Of a stretch of 64,000 bases of DNA, positions 42,899-51,944 are shown one piece after another. The DNA is from JACKII01 sp963807085 (GTDB taxonomy: Bacteria > Pseudomonadota > Alphaproteobacteria > Bin95). Positions within the stretch are counted from its first letter, which is position 1, and every line of letters begins with the position of its first letter. The notes under the pieces are model-generated. The model ran no database searches and was not told the DNA's origin. It was given only the letters and a program-made list of their open reading frames with translations. The DNA is taken from NCBI GenBank assembly GCA_963807085.1, contig CAWEBB010000032.1:620001-684000 (forward strand), given 5' to 3'. Made by a program: the position numbers and the translations under genes.

Positions 42899-43182
42899 GG
42901 TGGGGTCGGCCTTTCGCGATTTCGTGAAAACTCGAGAAATATCTATCACATACATGTGATCTAACCGGAAAAACTTCCAAGGGACAGACGGCCGGTTTTG
43001 GCGACGCAACATGCCGCGGGCTTGGCTGAACGGGCGGTGTTGGGCGGCGCAGTCGGGCGGGGGGGGGGGCGCAGTAGGGCTGGGGATGCACACGCTGCTT
43101 GACCCACCGCGGTCGGGAAAAGTAATCTTCAGTCTCCAACTTTCGTATTTTCGTAATTTACTCTGCGGCGTCCGGTACGGGC

Positions 43183-43563
43183 ATGGAGGCGGACTTGGAA
43201 ACCATATTGGTTGGCAACGTCAAAGACTTCGACGATCCCGGTAAAAAAGTGATCCAGGCCGCGGAAGACGAATACGGCGTTTTCTGCCTGGGCGGCGAGT
43301 TTTTCGCCTGGAAGAACGAATGTCCGCACCAAGGAGGGCCTGTCTGCCAGGGCCGCATTTTCAAGCGCGTGGTTGAGGTGATCGGTGCCGATCAGACCAG
43401 TCACGGCCGCGACTATGCCGACGACGGGCGCACCAACATCGTCTGCCCCTGGCATGGGATGGAATTCGACATTCGCACGGGCAAGTTCCCGGGCAACGAA
43501 GCCATGGCCCTGCAAAGCGCCGCCGTGCAGGTACAGGGCGATCAGGTCTTCATCGTCGTATAG
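43183..43563 (+). CDS. Rieske [2Fe-2S] protein (ferredoxin-like)
   Basis: A 126-residue soluble Rieske domain. The cluster ligands are Cys47 and His49 (NECPHQGGP), and Cys88 and His91 (VCPWHGMEF). The segment between the two ligand pairs is about 20 residues longer than in common Rieske ferredoxins (RVVEVIGADQTSHGRDYADDG), which may reflect a specific partner. It precedes an amidohydrolase and a flavin-dependent monooxygenase and probably belongs to their operon. Role as an electron carrier is inferred. Confidence 0.9.
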   Translation: MEADLETILVGNVKDFDDPGKKVIQAAEDEYGVFCLGGEFFAWKNECPHQGGPVCQGRIFKRVVEVIGADQTSHGRDYADDGRTNIVCPWHGMEFDIRTGKFPGNEAMALQSAAVQVQGDQVFIVV

Positions 43564-43632
43564 TGTCGAAGGGTTCATCCGGGCGTCGGTGACCGGACAT
43601 CCCTTGCCCGGATAAATTCGAGGAGAAAATTC

Positions 43633-44868
43633 ATGGACGTGAATATCAAGCCGGGCGCCGCGGCCCCGCACCAGGAAATGAACACCTTTACGGACTCGCG
43701 GGACTATCTGGCGAAATCCGCGCGGCACGCCCGGAAAGAAGGCTATGCTGACTGGCTGATCGTGGATTGCGACGCCCATCACACCGAAACCGTGCATTGG
43801 GCCGAAGTGATTGAGCATATCAGCGATCCGGTCGTGCGCGATCAGGCCCGCATGTATCAAAGCGAGCGCATCGGCGCGCCGCCCTATGGCCTGAACGGCG
43901 ACTTGGGCCTGCGCTACCAGGACGTCGGCGGCCGCATCCCGCACCAATCCAGCATGCGGGAGAAAGTGGACGACACCAGCGTGCATCGCGACGTGACGCT
44001 CACCCGCCGGGCGATGGCGGGGCTGGCCGTAGACTATATGGTGGTCTTCCCGACGCCCATGCTGTTCATCGGCATGCACCCGCAGGTCGAGATGGAGGTC
44101 CAGCTTTGCAACGCCTACAATCGCTGGCTGACCCAGAAAATCATGCCGGGCGAGGAGCGTATCAAGGCGCTGGTGGTGCTCCCCTTCAACTCCCCCCGCG
44201 CCGCCATGGAGACGGTCGACGAGTTCAAGGACGTGCCGGGCGTCATCGGCTTCACCGTGACCTCGACCCGGTACAAGCCGGTGCATTCGAACGAATACAT
44301 GCCGCTTTACGCGAAGATCCACGAGACCGGCAAGCCAATCGCCTTCCATGCCGGCTATCACTGGCAGGACCCGTCGCTTTCGACCGTGAACAGCTTCCTC
44401 GGCATGCACGCGCTGGGCTTTGCCTGGTGCAATATCGTGCACATGACCAACTGGATCCTGAACGGTATTCCGGAGCGCTTTCCCGGGTTGAACAGCCTGT
44501 GGATCGAGAGCGGGCTTGCCTGGGTTCCGTTCGTCATGCAGCGCCTGGACGACCAGTACCTGATGCGCCAGTCGGAGGCGCCGCTGCTGCGCAAGATGCC
44601 GTCGGATTACATGCGCGAAAGCTGCTTCTATTCCTGCCAGCCGTTGGAGAAGTCCAGCGAAGTGGGCCTGAAGGCGACCCTGGAGATGATCAACGCGGAA
44701 ACGCAGTTGCTCTATGCCAGCGACTGGCCGCACTTCGACTTCGATTCGCCGCGCGTGATCTATGACATTCCTTTCCTCTCCGAACAGCAGAAGAAGCAGA
44801 TCCTTGGTCTGAACGCGGCCAAGTTGTTCGGTCTGCCGGGGACGCCCTGGCACAAGCGGGCGGCCTAG
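43633..44868 (+). CDS. amidohydrolase-2 family (ACMSD-like) protein
   Basis: A 411-residue metal-dependent TIM-barrel hydrolase or decarboxylase. The N-terminal metal site is DCDAHHTE (about 46-52), later motifs are FHAGYHW and YASDWPHFDFDSP near the C-terminus. Members of this family hydrolyse or decarboxylate ring-derived acids, like 2-amino-3-carboxymuconate semialdehyde decarboxylase. It has a GAGGAGA site upstream and lies 15 bp before the monooxygenase gene. Confidence 0.9.
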   Translation: MDVNIKPGAAAPHQEMNTFTDSRDYLAKSARHARKEGYADWLIVDCDAHHTETVHWAEVIEHISDPVVRDQARMYQSERIGAPPYGLNGDLGLRYQDVGGRIPHQSSMREKVDDTSVHRDVTLTRRAMAGLAVDYMVVFPTPMLFIGMHPQVEMEVQLCNAYNRWLTQKIMPGEERIKALVVLPFNSPRAAMETVDEFKDVPGVIGFTVTSTRYKPVHSNEYMPLYAKIHETGKPIAFHAGYHWQDPSLSTVNSFLGMHALGFAWCNIVHMTNWILNGIPERFPGLNSLWIESGLAWVPFVMQRLDDQYLMRQSEAPLLRKMPSDYMRESCFYSCQPLEKSSEVGLKATLEMINAETQLLYASDWPHFDFDSPRVIYDIPFLSEQQKKQILGLNAAKLFGLPGTPWHKRAA

Positions 44869-44883
44869 GTTAGGAGCAGGTCC

Positions 44884-45969
44884 ATGACAGCCGACCGCCT
44901 TTTGGAGTTCGGCTGGTACCTGCCGACCAACGGCGACACTACCCAGCTTGGCAACCCGGCCGCGCAGATCGAGCCGAATGCCGAACTGTTCCTGAAGATC
45001 ATCCGCGCGGCGGAGGAATGCGGGTTTGAGTACATCCTCATCCCCGTGACACCGATCTGCTGGGAAGCCTATGTCACCGCCGCGTTCCTGGTCGGTCAGA
45101 CCAAGACCATCAAGCCGCTGATCGCGGCAAGGCCGGGCTATATCAACCCGGTTATGCTGGCAAAGATGATCTCGACCCTCGATCAGCTTTCCCAGGGGCG
45201 CATCGCCGTCAACCTGATCGCCGGGCAAAGCGAGGCGGAGATTCTGAGTGACGGCATCAGCTATGTGAAGGAAGACCGCTACGCCCTGATGGACGAAGAG
45301 GTCGACATCATGAAAACGATTTGGGTTGCGGGAAAACCGATCGATTTCGATGGCCGTTTTCACACGCTCAAGGGCGCGCGTATCGAGCCAGGGATTTTCC
45401 AGAAGCCCTATCCGCGCTTCTACCTGGGCGGCGGCTCGCCCGAGGCGGCGGCCCTGTCGGCCAAGCATTCGGATGTGCACCTGTTCTGGGGCGACACGCC
45501 CGCCCGCATCGCAGACAACATCGCCCACATCCGGAGGCTGGCCGGCAAACACGGGCGAGAGCAGGAGATCGGCTTCGGCATGCGCCTGCAAATCATCTGC
45601 CGGAAGAGCGCCCACGAGGCCTGGCGGGTGGCGCGCGAACTGGTGGCTGCGGGGACGGACGAATCACGGGAGCGCATCCGGCGCGAAACGGTCCGTTCCG
45701 CCGCCAATACCCGTGTGCAGGAACTGGCGGAGCAGGGCGAGATGATCGGCCCGGCCCTTTGGACCGGCATTACCAAGGTTCGTCCCGGCGCCGGCATCGC
45801 CGTGGTCGGCGATCCGGAGCAATGCGCCGCGCAGCTACAGGAATTCATCGACGCCGGTTGCCATTCCTTCTGCCTCTCCGGCTACCTGCACGATGAGGAA
45901 GCGCGCCGCTTCCAGGCTCTCGTCCGCCCGCTGCTCGCGGCCCAAAACAGCGGGCGCATGGCTGCGTAG
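44884..45969 (+). CDS. LLM-class flavin-dependent monooxygenase, SsuD-like
   Basis: A 361-residue bacterial luciferase-like oxidoreductase. It has FGWYLPTNGD at the N-terminus, LSQGRIAVNLIAGQSEAE, and the C-terminal FCLSGYLHDEEARRF. The latter matches the alkanesulfonate monooxygenase SsuD style ('SGYPHLEEA'). These use FMNH2 and O2. No flavin reductase gene is nearby; a Rieske protein and an amidohydrolase are. Substrate unassigned; a heterocycle or sulfonate is possible. Confidence 0.92.
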   Translation: MTADRLLEFGWYLPTNGDTTQLGNPAAQIEPNAELFLKIIRAAEECGFEYILIPVTPICWEAYVTAAFLVGQTKTIKPLIAARPGYINPVMLAKMISTLDQLSQGRIAVNLIAGQSEAEILSDGISYVKEDRYALMDEEVDIMKTIWVAGKPIDFDGRFHTLKGARIEPGIFQKPYPRFYLGGGSPEAAALSAKHSDVHLFWGDTPARIADNIAHIRRLAGKHGREQEIGFGMRLQIICRKSAHEAWRVARELVAAGTDESRERIRRETVRSAANTRVQELAEQGEMIGPALWTGITKVRPGAGIAVVGDPEQCAAQLQEFIDAGCHSFCLSGYLHDEEARRFQALVRPLLAAQNSGRMAA

Positions 45970-46103
45970 TTAGGGGCGACGTCCGATCCTGCTCGCCGCA
46001 GAGTTGGTGCGCAGGGTTGGAGCGAAGGGCAAGCCGGTCGAGCTAACCTTTACGCTCGGGCGGAAAAGCTCTACGTTGGCACGGTATACACAGCGGGAAC
46101 TGC

Positions 46104-47102
46104 ATGCAGGACGCTCACCAGGACGGACACGCCCACGGGCATGGCCATTCGCACGGCCATTCTCACGGCCATTCTCACAATACGGCGGAAATGGGCGAGC
46201 GGCGCCTCGCCCTTGCCGTCGCCGTCAATATCGGCCTGACCGTGGCCCAGGTGATCGGCGGGATATTGTCCGGCAGCCTCGCGCTGATCGCCGATGCGTT
46301 GCACAATTTTTCCGACGCGATTTCCCTTATCATCGCGCTCTGGGCGCGCCGCTTGACCCGGCGCCCGGCGGACAAACAGATGACCTTTGGCTGGGGCCGG
46401 GCAGAGATCGTGGCGGCGTTGGTGAACTTCACGACGCTGATCATTATCGGCCTCTATCTCGGCTACGAGGCGGTCATGCGCCTTTTCCAGCCGGAGCCGG
46501 TGGAAGGTTGGACGGTCGTCATCGTGGCGGGCATTGCTCTGGCCATCGATATCGTGACTGCCGCGCTGACCTTCGCCATGGCGAAAGACAGCATGAACAT
46601 TCGCGCGGCGTTTCTGCACAATGTCGCCGATGCGATGGCTTCGGTCGGGGTCATTGTGGGAGGTGCGGTCGTCATCCTCTACGATTGGACGCTGATCGAT
46701 CCGATCGTCACGCTGCTGATCGCAGCATATGTGCTCTGGCATGGCGCGAGCGAGATCGGCGGCGCGATCCGCATTCTGATGAACGCCGCGCCCGACGAAC
46801 TGGACACGAACGACGTCGCCGCAGCCATGGCGAAAGTCGAGGGCGTGGCCGGCATCCATCACGTCCATCTCTGGCGCTTCGACGAAAGCCGCAGTTCGCT
46901 GGAAGCGCATGTGCGCCTGGCGGGCGGTGGCGTGGGCGCGGCCGACGTCAAGAGCCGTTTGCGGCGGTTGCTGGCGGAGGATTTCAGCGTGCACCACGCG
47001 ACCCTCGAAACCGAAGAGCCAAACGATGTCTGCGCGGATCCCGACGGGGGCATCGAGCATCAAACGGGGTCCGAGGTGGCGGCCGGGCGGAGAGCCGGCT
47101 GA
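46104..47102 (+). CDS. cation diffusion facilitator (Zn/Co/Cd efflux)
   Basis: A 332-residue CDF-family exporter. The N-terminus is a His-rich metal-binding tail (residues 5-25, GHSH repeats encoded by three 12-bp tandem repeats at 46143-46178). Six transmembrane helices follow, with the HNFSD and HNVADAMASVG metal site motifs in TM2 and TM5. The cytoplasmic domain (GVAGIHHVHLWRFDE) is typical of the CzcD branch. It exports Zn2+ or similar ions by proton antiport. Confidence 0.95.
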   Translation: MQDAHQDGHAHGHGHSHGHSHGHSHNTAEMGERRLALAVAVNIGLTVAQVIGGILSGSLALIADALHNFSDAISLIIALWARRLTRRPADKQMTFGWGRAEIVAALVNFTTLIIIGLYLGYEAVMRLFQPEPVEGWTVVIVAGIALAIDIVTAALTFAMAKDSMNIRAAFLHNVADAMASVGVIVGGAVVILYDWTLIDPIVTLLIAAYVLWHGASEIGGAIRILMNAAPDELDTNDVAAAMAKVEGVAGIHHVHLWRFDESRSSLEAHVRLAGGGVGAADVKSRLRRLLAEDFSVHHATLETEEPNDVCADPDGGIEHQTGSEVAAGRRAG

Positions 47103-47105
47103 GCC

Positions 47106-47909
47106 CTACGGATCCACCGCTGAGCCATTCTTGTGCAGGGTGAACGAGTGCCGTTTGGCGTTGCCGCGTCTCAGGATCACCAGCAGGCCAATCCAGGCCA
47201 TGGCCAAAACAAAGGTCCGTGGCAGCGGCACCGGCTCAACCCGCAGATCGTCGATGGCGAGCGCCGACTGGTTGCCGATGTCCGAGACGTTGAACACCGC
47301 AAAGCCGACGGTCTGAAGGCCGGGGTTCTGGAAGGCATAACTCAGTGGCTGGTAGCCGGTTTCCTTGGTCACGCCGGTGACCGAGCTGCCGCCCCGCAAC
47401 TGCGCGCCGGAGGTGAAGAATCCCGGCAGGTTCACGTCCGCCAGAATGTACGCCGCACCGTCCGCGATCAGTACGGCAAAGTCATCGAACGCCGGATCGG
47501 TCGTGTAGCCCGGGTCGCCCTCGACAAGTTCGTTGGTCAGGAAGTCGATGTCGCCCAGCAAGGTATCGCCGGGCGCTACATCGAGGGTCTGGCCGATCGC
47601 GATGCCCCGCGGGTTCGATTGGCCGAAGCCGGCGATCGCACCGGGCGTGAGGCCGAAAAACGTTTCCATCTCGGCGGCGGTCCTGCCGTCCACGTCGCTG
47701 GTCTCGATCACCCCCTGCAGCCGGCCCTCGGTCGGAATCACGCCGAAACCGGCCGGCTCTGCGGTCGCGCGGATTGGATTGACCCCCGTCGAGGGAAATA
47801 CGGTCCAGCCCGCCAGGCCGGCCTCAAAGCCGCCATTGACGAGCGCAAATACGGGGAGCGGCGCGAGGCCGATGATCAAGAGCAGGCTAATAATCAAACC
47901 ATAACGCAT
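47106..47909 (-). CDS. VPLPA-CTERM-like exosortase substrate
   Basis: A 267-residue secreted protein. A signal peptide (MRYGLIISLLLIIGLAPLPVF) precedes a beta-rich middle (VNGGFEAGLAGWTVFP..., a carbohydrate-binding-like opening). The C-terminus is a sorting signal of the PEP-CTERM type, here VPLPRTFVLAMAWIGLLVIL followed by Arg residues, with the last A of VPLPA replaced by R. About 25 residues follow the Arg cluster, longer than usual. Proteins of this kind are cut and anchored by an exosortase; none is visible here. The ATG at 47909 is chosen because it starts the signal peptide. Confidence 0.8.
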   Translation of the reverse strand: MRYGLIISLLLIIGLAPLPVFALVNGGFEAGLAGWTVFPSTGVNPIRATAEPAGFGVIPTEGRLQGVIETSDVDGRTAAEMETFFGLTPGAIAGFGQSNPRGIAIGQTLDVAPGDTLLGDIDFLTNELVEGDPGYTTDPAFDDFAVLIADGAAYILADVNLPGFFTSGAQLRGGSSVTGVTKETGYQPLSYAFQNPGLQTVGFAVFNVSDIGNQSALAIDDLRVEPVPLPRTFVLAMAWIGLLVILRRGNAKRHSFTLHKNGSAVDP

Positions 47910-47974
47910 TTGTGCCGTGGGCTCGCTTTGACTTACAGAATGAATACGATTGTATCCCAAAAGTGCCCAGACAC

Positions 47975-47988
47975 CAAATGATCATTTG
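47975..47988. promoter_or_regulatory. 14-bp perfect palindrome, candidate operator
   Basis: CAAATGATCATTTG is a perfect palindrome in the divergent promoter region between the VPLPA-like gene and the acetoacetate-CoA ligase gene. Could bind a dimeric regulator; no regulator assigned. Confidence 0.3.
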
Positions 47989-48131
47989 CTGTGCGGCCGC
48001 CCCTGTCCGGTCAGGCTCGGAAACCGCCACACCGGGACGAAAGTCATATCGCCTCCGCTTGAGCCGCGCGCCTGCGCGCGCTACCTCTATCGTACAGTGT
48101 CACATTCCCTCCGCCTCCTGGAGCCCGTCTC

Positions 48132-50087
48132 ATGGCCGAACCTCTTTGGCGCCCTTCCGAAGCGAGCATGGCTGCTACCCATCTGCGCGCCTTCATGCGC
48201 CTGGCTGCCCAGCGGTCGGGCCAGGAATTTGCCGACTATGATGCCCTGCACCGCTGGAGCGTGGAGCAGCCGGACGCGTTCTGGTCGGCGGTCTGGGACT
48301 ATTGCGGCGTGAAGGCGGAGACGCGTGGCGAGCGGGTTGTGGTGGACGGCGACAAGATGCCGGGCGCCCGCTTCTTCCCGGATGCGAAGCTGAACTATGC
48401 GGAAAACCTGCTTTCCCGAACCGGTGGCGCGCCGGCTCTGATCTTCCGGCGGGAAGACGGCTATGCCTATAACTGGTCGTGGGATGAACTGCGCGCATTC
48501 ACGGCCCGTATCGCCCATGGGCTCGACCTGCACCATGTGGGCGTGGGCGAACGCGTCGCCGCTTACCTGCCGAACATGCCGGAGGCGATCGGCGCCATGC
48601 TGGGTGCTGCGGCGGGCGGGCGTGTCTGGTCCTCCTGCTCGCCCGACTTCGGCGTGCAGGGCGTGCTCGACCGGTTCGGCCAGATCGAGCCGAAGATCAT
48701 GTTTGCCATCGACGGCTACATGTACAACGGCAAGCGGGTGGACATCCGGCCAAAGGTGGCCGACGTCATGCGCTCGCTCGATAGCTGCGACTGGGTCGTG
48801 ATGATCCCGTTCCTGGACGAGGAACCGGACATTTCCGGCATTCCGCGGGCGATCAGCCTGAAGGATTTCGTTTCCTGGAGCGAGCCCGCCCGGCTGGAGT
48901 TCAAGCAGCTACCGTTCGACCACCCGCTCTATATCCTGTACTCGAGCGGCACGACCGGCGTGCCCAAATGCATCGTGCATCGCGCCGGCGGCATCCTGAT
49001 CAAGCAGTTGTCCGAGCATGTGCTGCACACCGACCTGCATGTGGGCGACCGGCTGTTCTACTTCACCACGCTGGGGTGGATGATGTGGAACTGGCTGACG
49101 GGCGCGCTCGCCTCCGGTTCGACCCTGATGCTCTATGACGGCTCGCCCTTCTACCCGGGCGCGAATGTGCTCTGGGACTACATCGCCGAGGAAAAATGCA
49201 CCGTCTACGGCACCTCGGCAAAATACATCGACGCCCTGCACAAAGCTGGCGTGAAGCCGCGCGAGACGCATGACCTGTCGGCCCTGCGCGCCATGCTGTC
49301 CACCGGCAGCGTGCTGGTGCCGGAAGCCTTCGACTATATCTACGCCGACATCATGCCGGACGGACAACTGGCGAGCGTCTCCGGCGGCACGGATCTTTGC
49401 GCCTGTCTGGTCTCCGGCGATCCCACCGGCCCGGTGTGGCGCGGCGAGATCCAATGTGCGTCGTTGGGCATGGCGACGGACGTGTTCACCGATGACGGCC
49501 GGCCCGCCTCGGTTGGCGAGAAGGGGGAGCTGGTTTGCACAAACGCCTTTCCCTCCATGCCGCTCCGCTTCTGGAACGATCCGGGCGACGAGCGCTACCA
49601 CGCCGCTTATTTCGAGCGCTTTCCGAGTGTCTGGCATCAGGGCGACTACGCCGCCTGGACCGAGCATGGCGGCATGATCATCTATGGCCGCTCCGACGCC
49701 ACCCTGAACCCCGGCGGGGTGCGTATTGGCACGGCCGAAATCTACCGCCAGGTCGAGCAGTTGAACGACGTGACCGAGGGTTTGGTGATCGGTCAGGACT
49801 GGGACAACGACACCCGCGTCGTGCTGTTCGTCCGCCTGCGCGAGGGGCTTGAGTTGAGCGAAGACCTGCAAAAGCTGATTCGCCAGCGGATCAGGGAAGG
49901 GGCCTCGCCCCGGCATGTGCCGGCCAAGATCGTGCAGGTAACCGACATTCCCCGCACCCGCAGCGGCAAGATCGTGGAACTGGCGGTGCGCGATGTAGTG
50001 CACGGCCGGCCGATCAAGAACCAGGAAGCGCTGGACAACCCTCAGGCTCTGGAGCAGTTCAAGGCAAGGCCGGAATTGATGAGCTAG
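48132..50087 (+). CDS. aacS: acetoacetate-CoA ligase
   Basis: Activates acetoacetate to acetoacetyl-CoA with ATP, feeding ketone bodies or PHB breakdown products into metabolism. The 651-residue enzyme has the AMP-binding P-loop YILYSSGTTGVPKCIVH, the SVSGGTDLCACL motif, and the C-terminal RSGKIVELAVRDVVHG with the catalytic Lys. The N-terminus (PLWRPSEASMAATHLRAFM) is diagnostic of the acetoacetyl-CoA synthetase group. Confidence 0.95.
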   Translation: MAEPLWRPSEASMAATHLRAFMRLAAQRSGQEFADYDALHRWSVEQPDAFWSAVWDYCGVKAETRGERVVVDGDKMPGARFFPDAKLNYAENLLSRTGGAPALIFRREDGYAYNWSWDELRAFTARIAHGLDLHHVGVGERVAAYLPNMPEAIGAMLGAAAGGRVWSSCSPDFGVQGVLDRFGQIEPKIMFAIDGYMYNGKRVDIRPKVADVMRSLDSCDWVVMIPFLDEEPDISGIPRAISLKDFVSWSEPARLEFKQLPFDHPLYILYSSGTTGVPKCIVHRAGGILIKQLSEHVLHTDLHVGDRLFYFTTLGWMMWNWLTGALASGSTLMLYDGSPFYPGANVLWDYIAEEKCTVYGTSAKYIDALHKAGVKPRETHDLSALRAMLSTGSVLVPEAFDYIYADIMPDGQLASVSGGTDLCACLVSGDPTGPVWRGEIQCASLGMATDVFTDDGRPASVGEKGELVCTNAFPSMPLRFWNDPGDERYHAAYFERFPSVWHQGDYAAWTEHGGMIIYGRSDATLNPGGVRIGTAEIYRQVEQLNDVTEGLVIGQDWDNDTRVVLFVRLREGLELSEDLQKLIRQRIREGASPRHVPAKIVQVTDIPRTRSGKIVELAVRDVVHGRPIKNQEALDNPQALEQFKARPELMS

Positions 50088-50180
50088 AGCATCGCCCGAT
50101 CAAAATGGATTGGGATCCGCTCTAACCGTGGGCAGGAGACGTGATCCGGCCTTTCGACGGTGATGTTCCCGCCCCTCTGC

Positions 50181-50219
50181 AATGCTGCAATGCAATATTA
50201 ATAGTTGCAATGCAGCATT
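50181..50219. promoter_or_regulatory. long imperfect inverted repeat upstream of sulP-type gene
   Basis: AATGCTGCAATGCAA (50181-50195) and TTGCAATGCAGCATT (50205-50219) match as inverted repeats with one mismatch around a 9-nt AT-rich spacer (TATTAATAG). It ends 52 bp before the SulP start and contains repeated TGCAATGC words. A regulatory site for the transporter is the best reading; a cruciform or attenuator is the alternative. Confidence 0.5.
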
Positions 50220-50271
50220 ATGGGGCTAACTAAGTCCTGCTCGGAACGGTTGATTTCAGGAAGGTGAGACA

Positions 50272-51873
50272 TTGGCTATACGGACACTCGTGGCCCGTGC
50301 TGAAGATTTTTTTGCGTTTGGCGGTGCCAAGGAGCCGGTAGCCAGTTTTAGCGGCAAAACCCTCAAGACCGAAGTTCTCGCTGGATTTACCGTCGCGTTG
50401 GCGCTGGTGCCCGAGGCGGTGGCGTTTTCCTTCGTCGCTGGCGTGCATCCGCTGGTCGGCCTTTACGCGGCGTTCATTGTCGGCCTGATCACCGCGTTGA
50501 TCGGCGGGCGTCCGGGCATGATCTCTGGCGCCACCGGCGCGCTGGCGGTGGTGATGGTCAGCCTGGTGGCGGCGCATGGGATTCAGTACCTGTTTGCGAC
50601 GGTCGTCTTGATGGGCGCATTGCAAATCCTGGCGGGCGTATTCCGCTTGGGCAAGTTCATCCGGCTGGTGCCGCATCCGGTAATGCTAGGGTTCGTCAAC
50701 GGCCTCGCCATAGTCATCTTCCTCGCGCAGCTGACCCAGTTTCAGGTGCCCGGCGCCGATGGCGCAAGAGAGTGGATGACCGGCATGCCGCTCGCGATCA
50801 TGCTGGCACTGGTGGCATTGACCATGGCGGTGATCTGGCTGATGCCCAAGATTACCAGCGCCGTTCCGGCGCCGCTCGCGGGCATCGCCATCGTTGCGGG
50901 ACTGGTGATCGCCCTGGGTATCGAGGTGCCCCGGGTCGGCGACCTCGCCTCGATCAAAGGCGGCTTACCGGAGTTCAGCCTGCCCATGGTGCCGATGACC
51001 CTGGAGACCTTAAAGATCATTCTGCCCTACGCCGTCATCCTGGCCGCGATCGGGCTGATCGAAAGCCTGCTGACCCTGAACCTGGTGGGCGAGATCACCG
51101 AACAACGCGGGGGAGCCTCCAAGGAGTGTATTGCCCAGGGCGTTGCGAACACCGCGACCGGCTTTTTCGGCGGCATGGGCGGTTGCGCGATGATCGGCCA
51201 GTCGATGATCAACGTGAAATCCGGCGGGCGCACCCGCATTTCCGGCACCACGGCGGCCCTCTTTCTGCTGGTGTTCATCCTGTTTGCCTCGGGCCTGATC
51301 GAACAGATTCCGTTGGCCGCGCTTGTCGGCGTCATGGTCATGGTGGTGATCGGCACTTTTGCTTGGCAGAGTCTGAAGATCTTGCGCCGGATTCCATTGA
51401 CCGATGCGGTGGTGATGCTGCTGGTCACGGTGGTCACCGTCATGACGGACCTGGCGATTGCGGTGGTGGTGGGCGTCATCGTTTCGGCATTGGCCTATGC
51501 CTGGAACAACGCCACCCGCATCCACGCCAGGACAGAGGAAACGCCGGATGGCGGCAAGGTCTACCAAATCGAGGGGCCGTTGTTTTTTGGCTCGACGGAT
51601 GGTTTTTTGGAGCTTTTCGATCCGAAAAGCGATCCCAAAACCGTCACCGTTGACTTCATGAACAGCCGCGTTGTGGATCAAAGCGCCCTGCAGGCGATCG
51701 AGACCCTGGCGCAGAAGTACGAAGCCGAGGGGAAGACCCTGCAGCTCCGCCACCTTTCGCGGGATTGCCACCGGCTGCTGAACCGGGCGGGGCAACTGGT
51801 GGTCGAGGCCGATGAAGACCCAGATTATGGTCTGGCGGTCGACTATTCGGTCCGTACCGGTATTTTGGCTTGA
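50272..51873 (+). CDS. SulP-family anion transporter with STAS domain
   Basis: A 533-residue inner-membrane transporter of sulfate, bicarbonate or other anions. The sulfate-transporter helices include LALVPEAVAFSFVAGVHPLVGLYAAF and GGMGGCAMIGQSMINVKSGG. A STAS domain occupies the last ~110 residues (YQIEGPLFFGSTDGFLELF ... VDFMNSRVVDQSALQAIETL). TTG start at 50272 with GGAAGGTGAG upstream. The anion cannot be told. A long inverted repeat lies upstream. Confidence 0.93.
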   Translation: MAIRTLVARAEDFFAFGGAKEPVASFSGKTLKTEVLAGFTVALALVPEAVAFSFVAGVHPLVGLYAAFIVGLITALIGGRPGMISGATGALAVVMVSLVAAHGIQYLFATVVLMGALQILAGVFRLGKFIRLVPHPVMLGFVNGLAIVIFLAQLTQFQVPGADGAREWMTGMPLAIMLALVALTMAVIWLMPKITSAVPAPLAGIAIVAGLVIALGIEVPRVGDLASIKGGLPEFSLPMVPMTLETLKIILPYAVILAAIGLIESLLTLNLVGEITEQRGGASKECIAQGVANTATGFFGGMGGCAMIGQSMINVKSGGRTRISGTTAALFLLVFILFASGLIEQIPLAALVGVMVMVVIGTFAWQSLKILRRIPLTDAVVMLLVTVVTVMTDLAIAVVVGVIVSALAYAWNNATRIHARTEETPDGGKVYQIEGPLFFGSTDGFLELFDPKSDPKTVTVDFMNSRVVDQSALQAIETLAQKYEAEGKTLQLRHLSRDCHRLLNRAGQLVVEADEDPDYGLAVDYSVRTGILA

Positions 51874-51944
51874 TACTTTTGGTAAATTGGCGGCGGCGGA
51901 AAGGGTTGGCCATCCCTCCTGCCGCTGCCCGATTAACCAACGCT

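Noticed and set aside
43129..45615. 828-residue minus-strand frame
   Set aside because: Antisense to the Rieske, amidohydrolase and monooxygenase genes, all with clear motifs; its own translation looks like GC-rich shadow.
46143..46178. 12-bp tandem repeats as an independent repeat element
   Set aside because: They simply encode the GHSH repeats of the CDF transporter's metal-binding tail.
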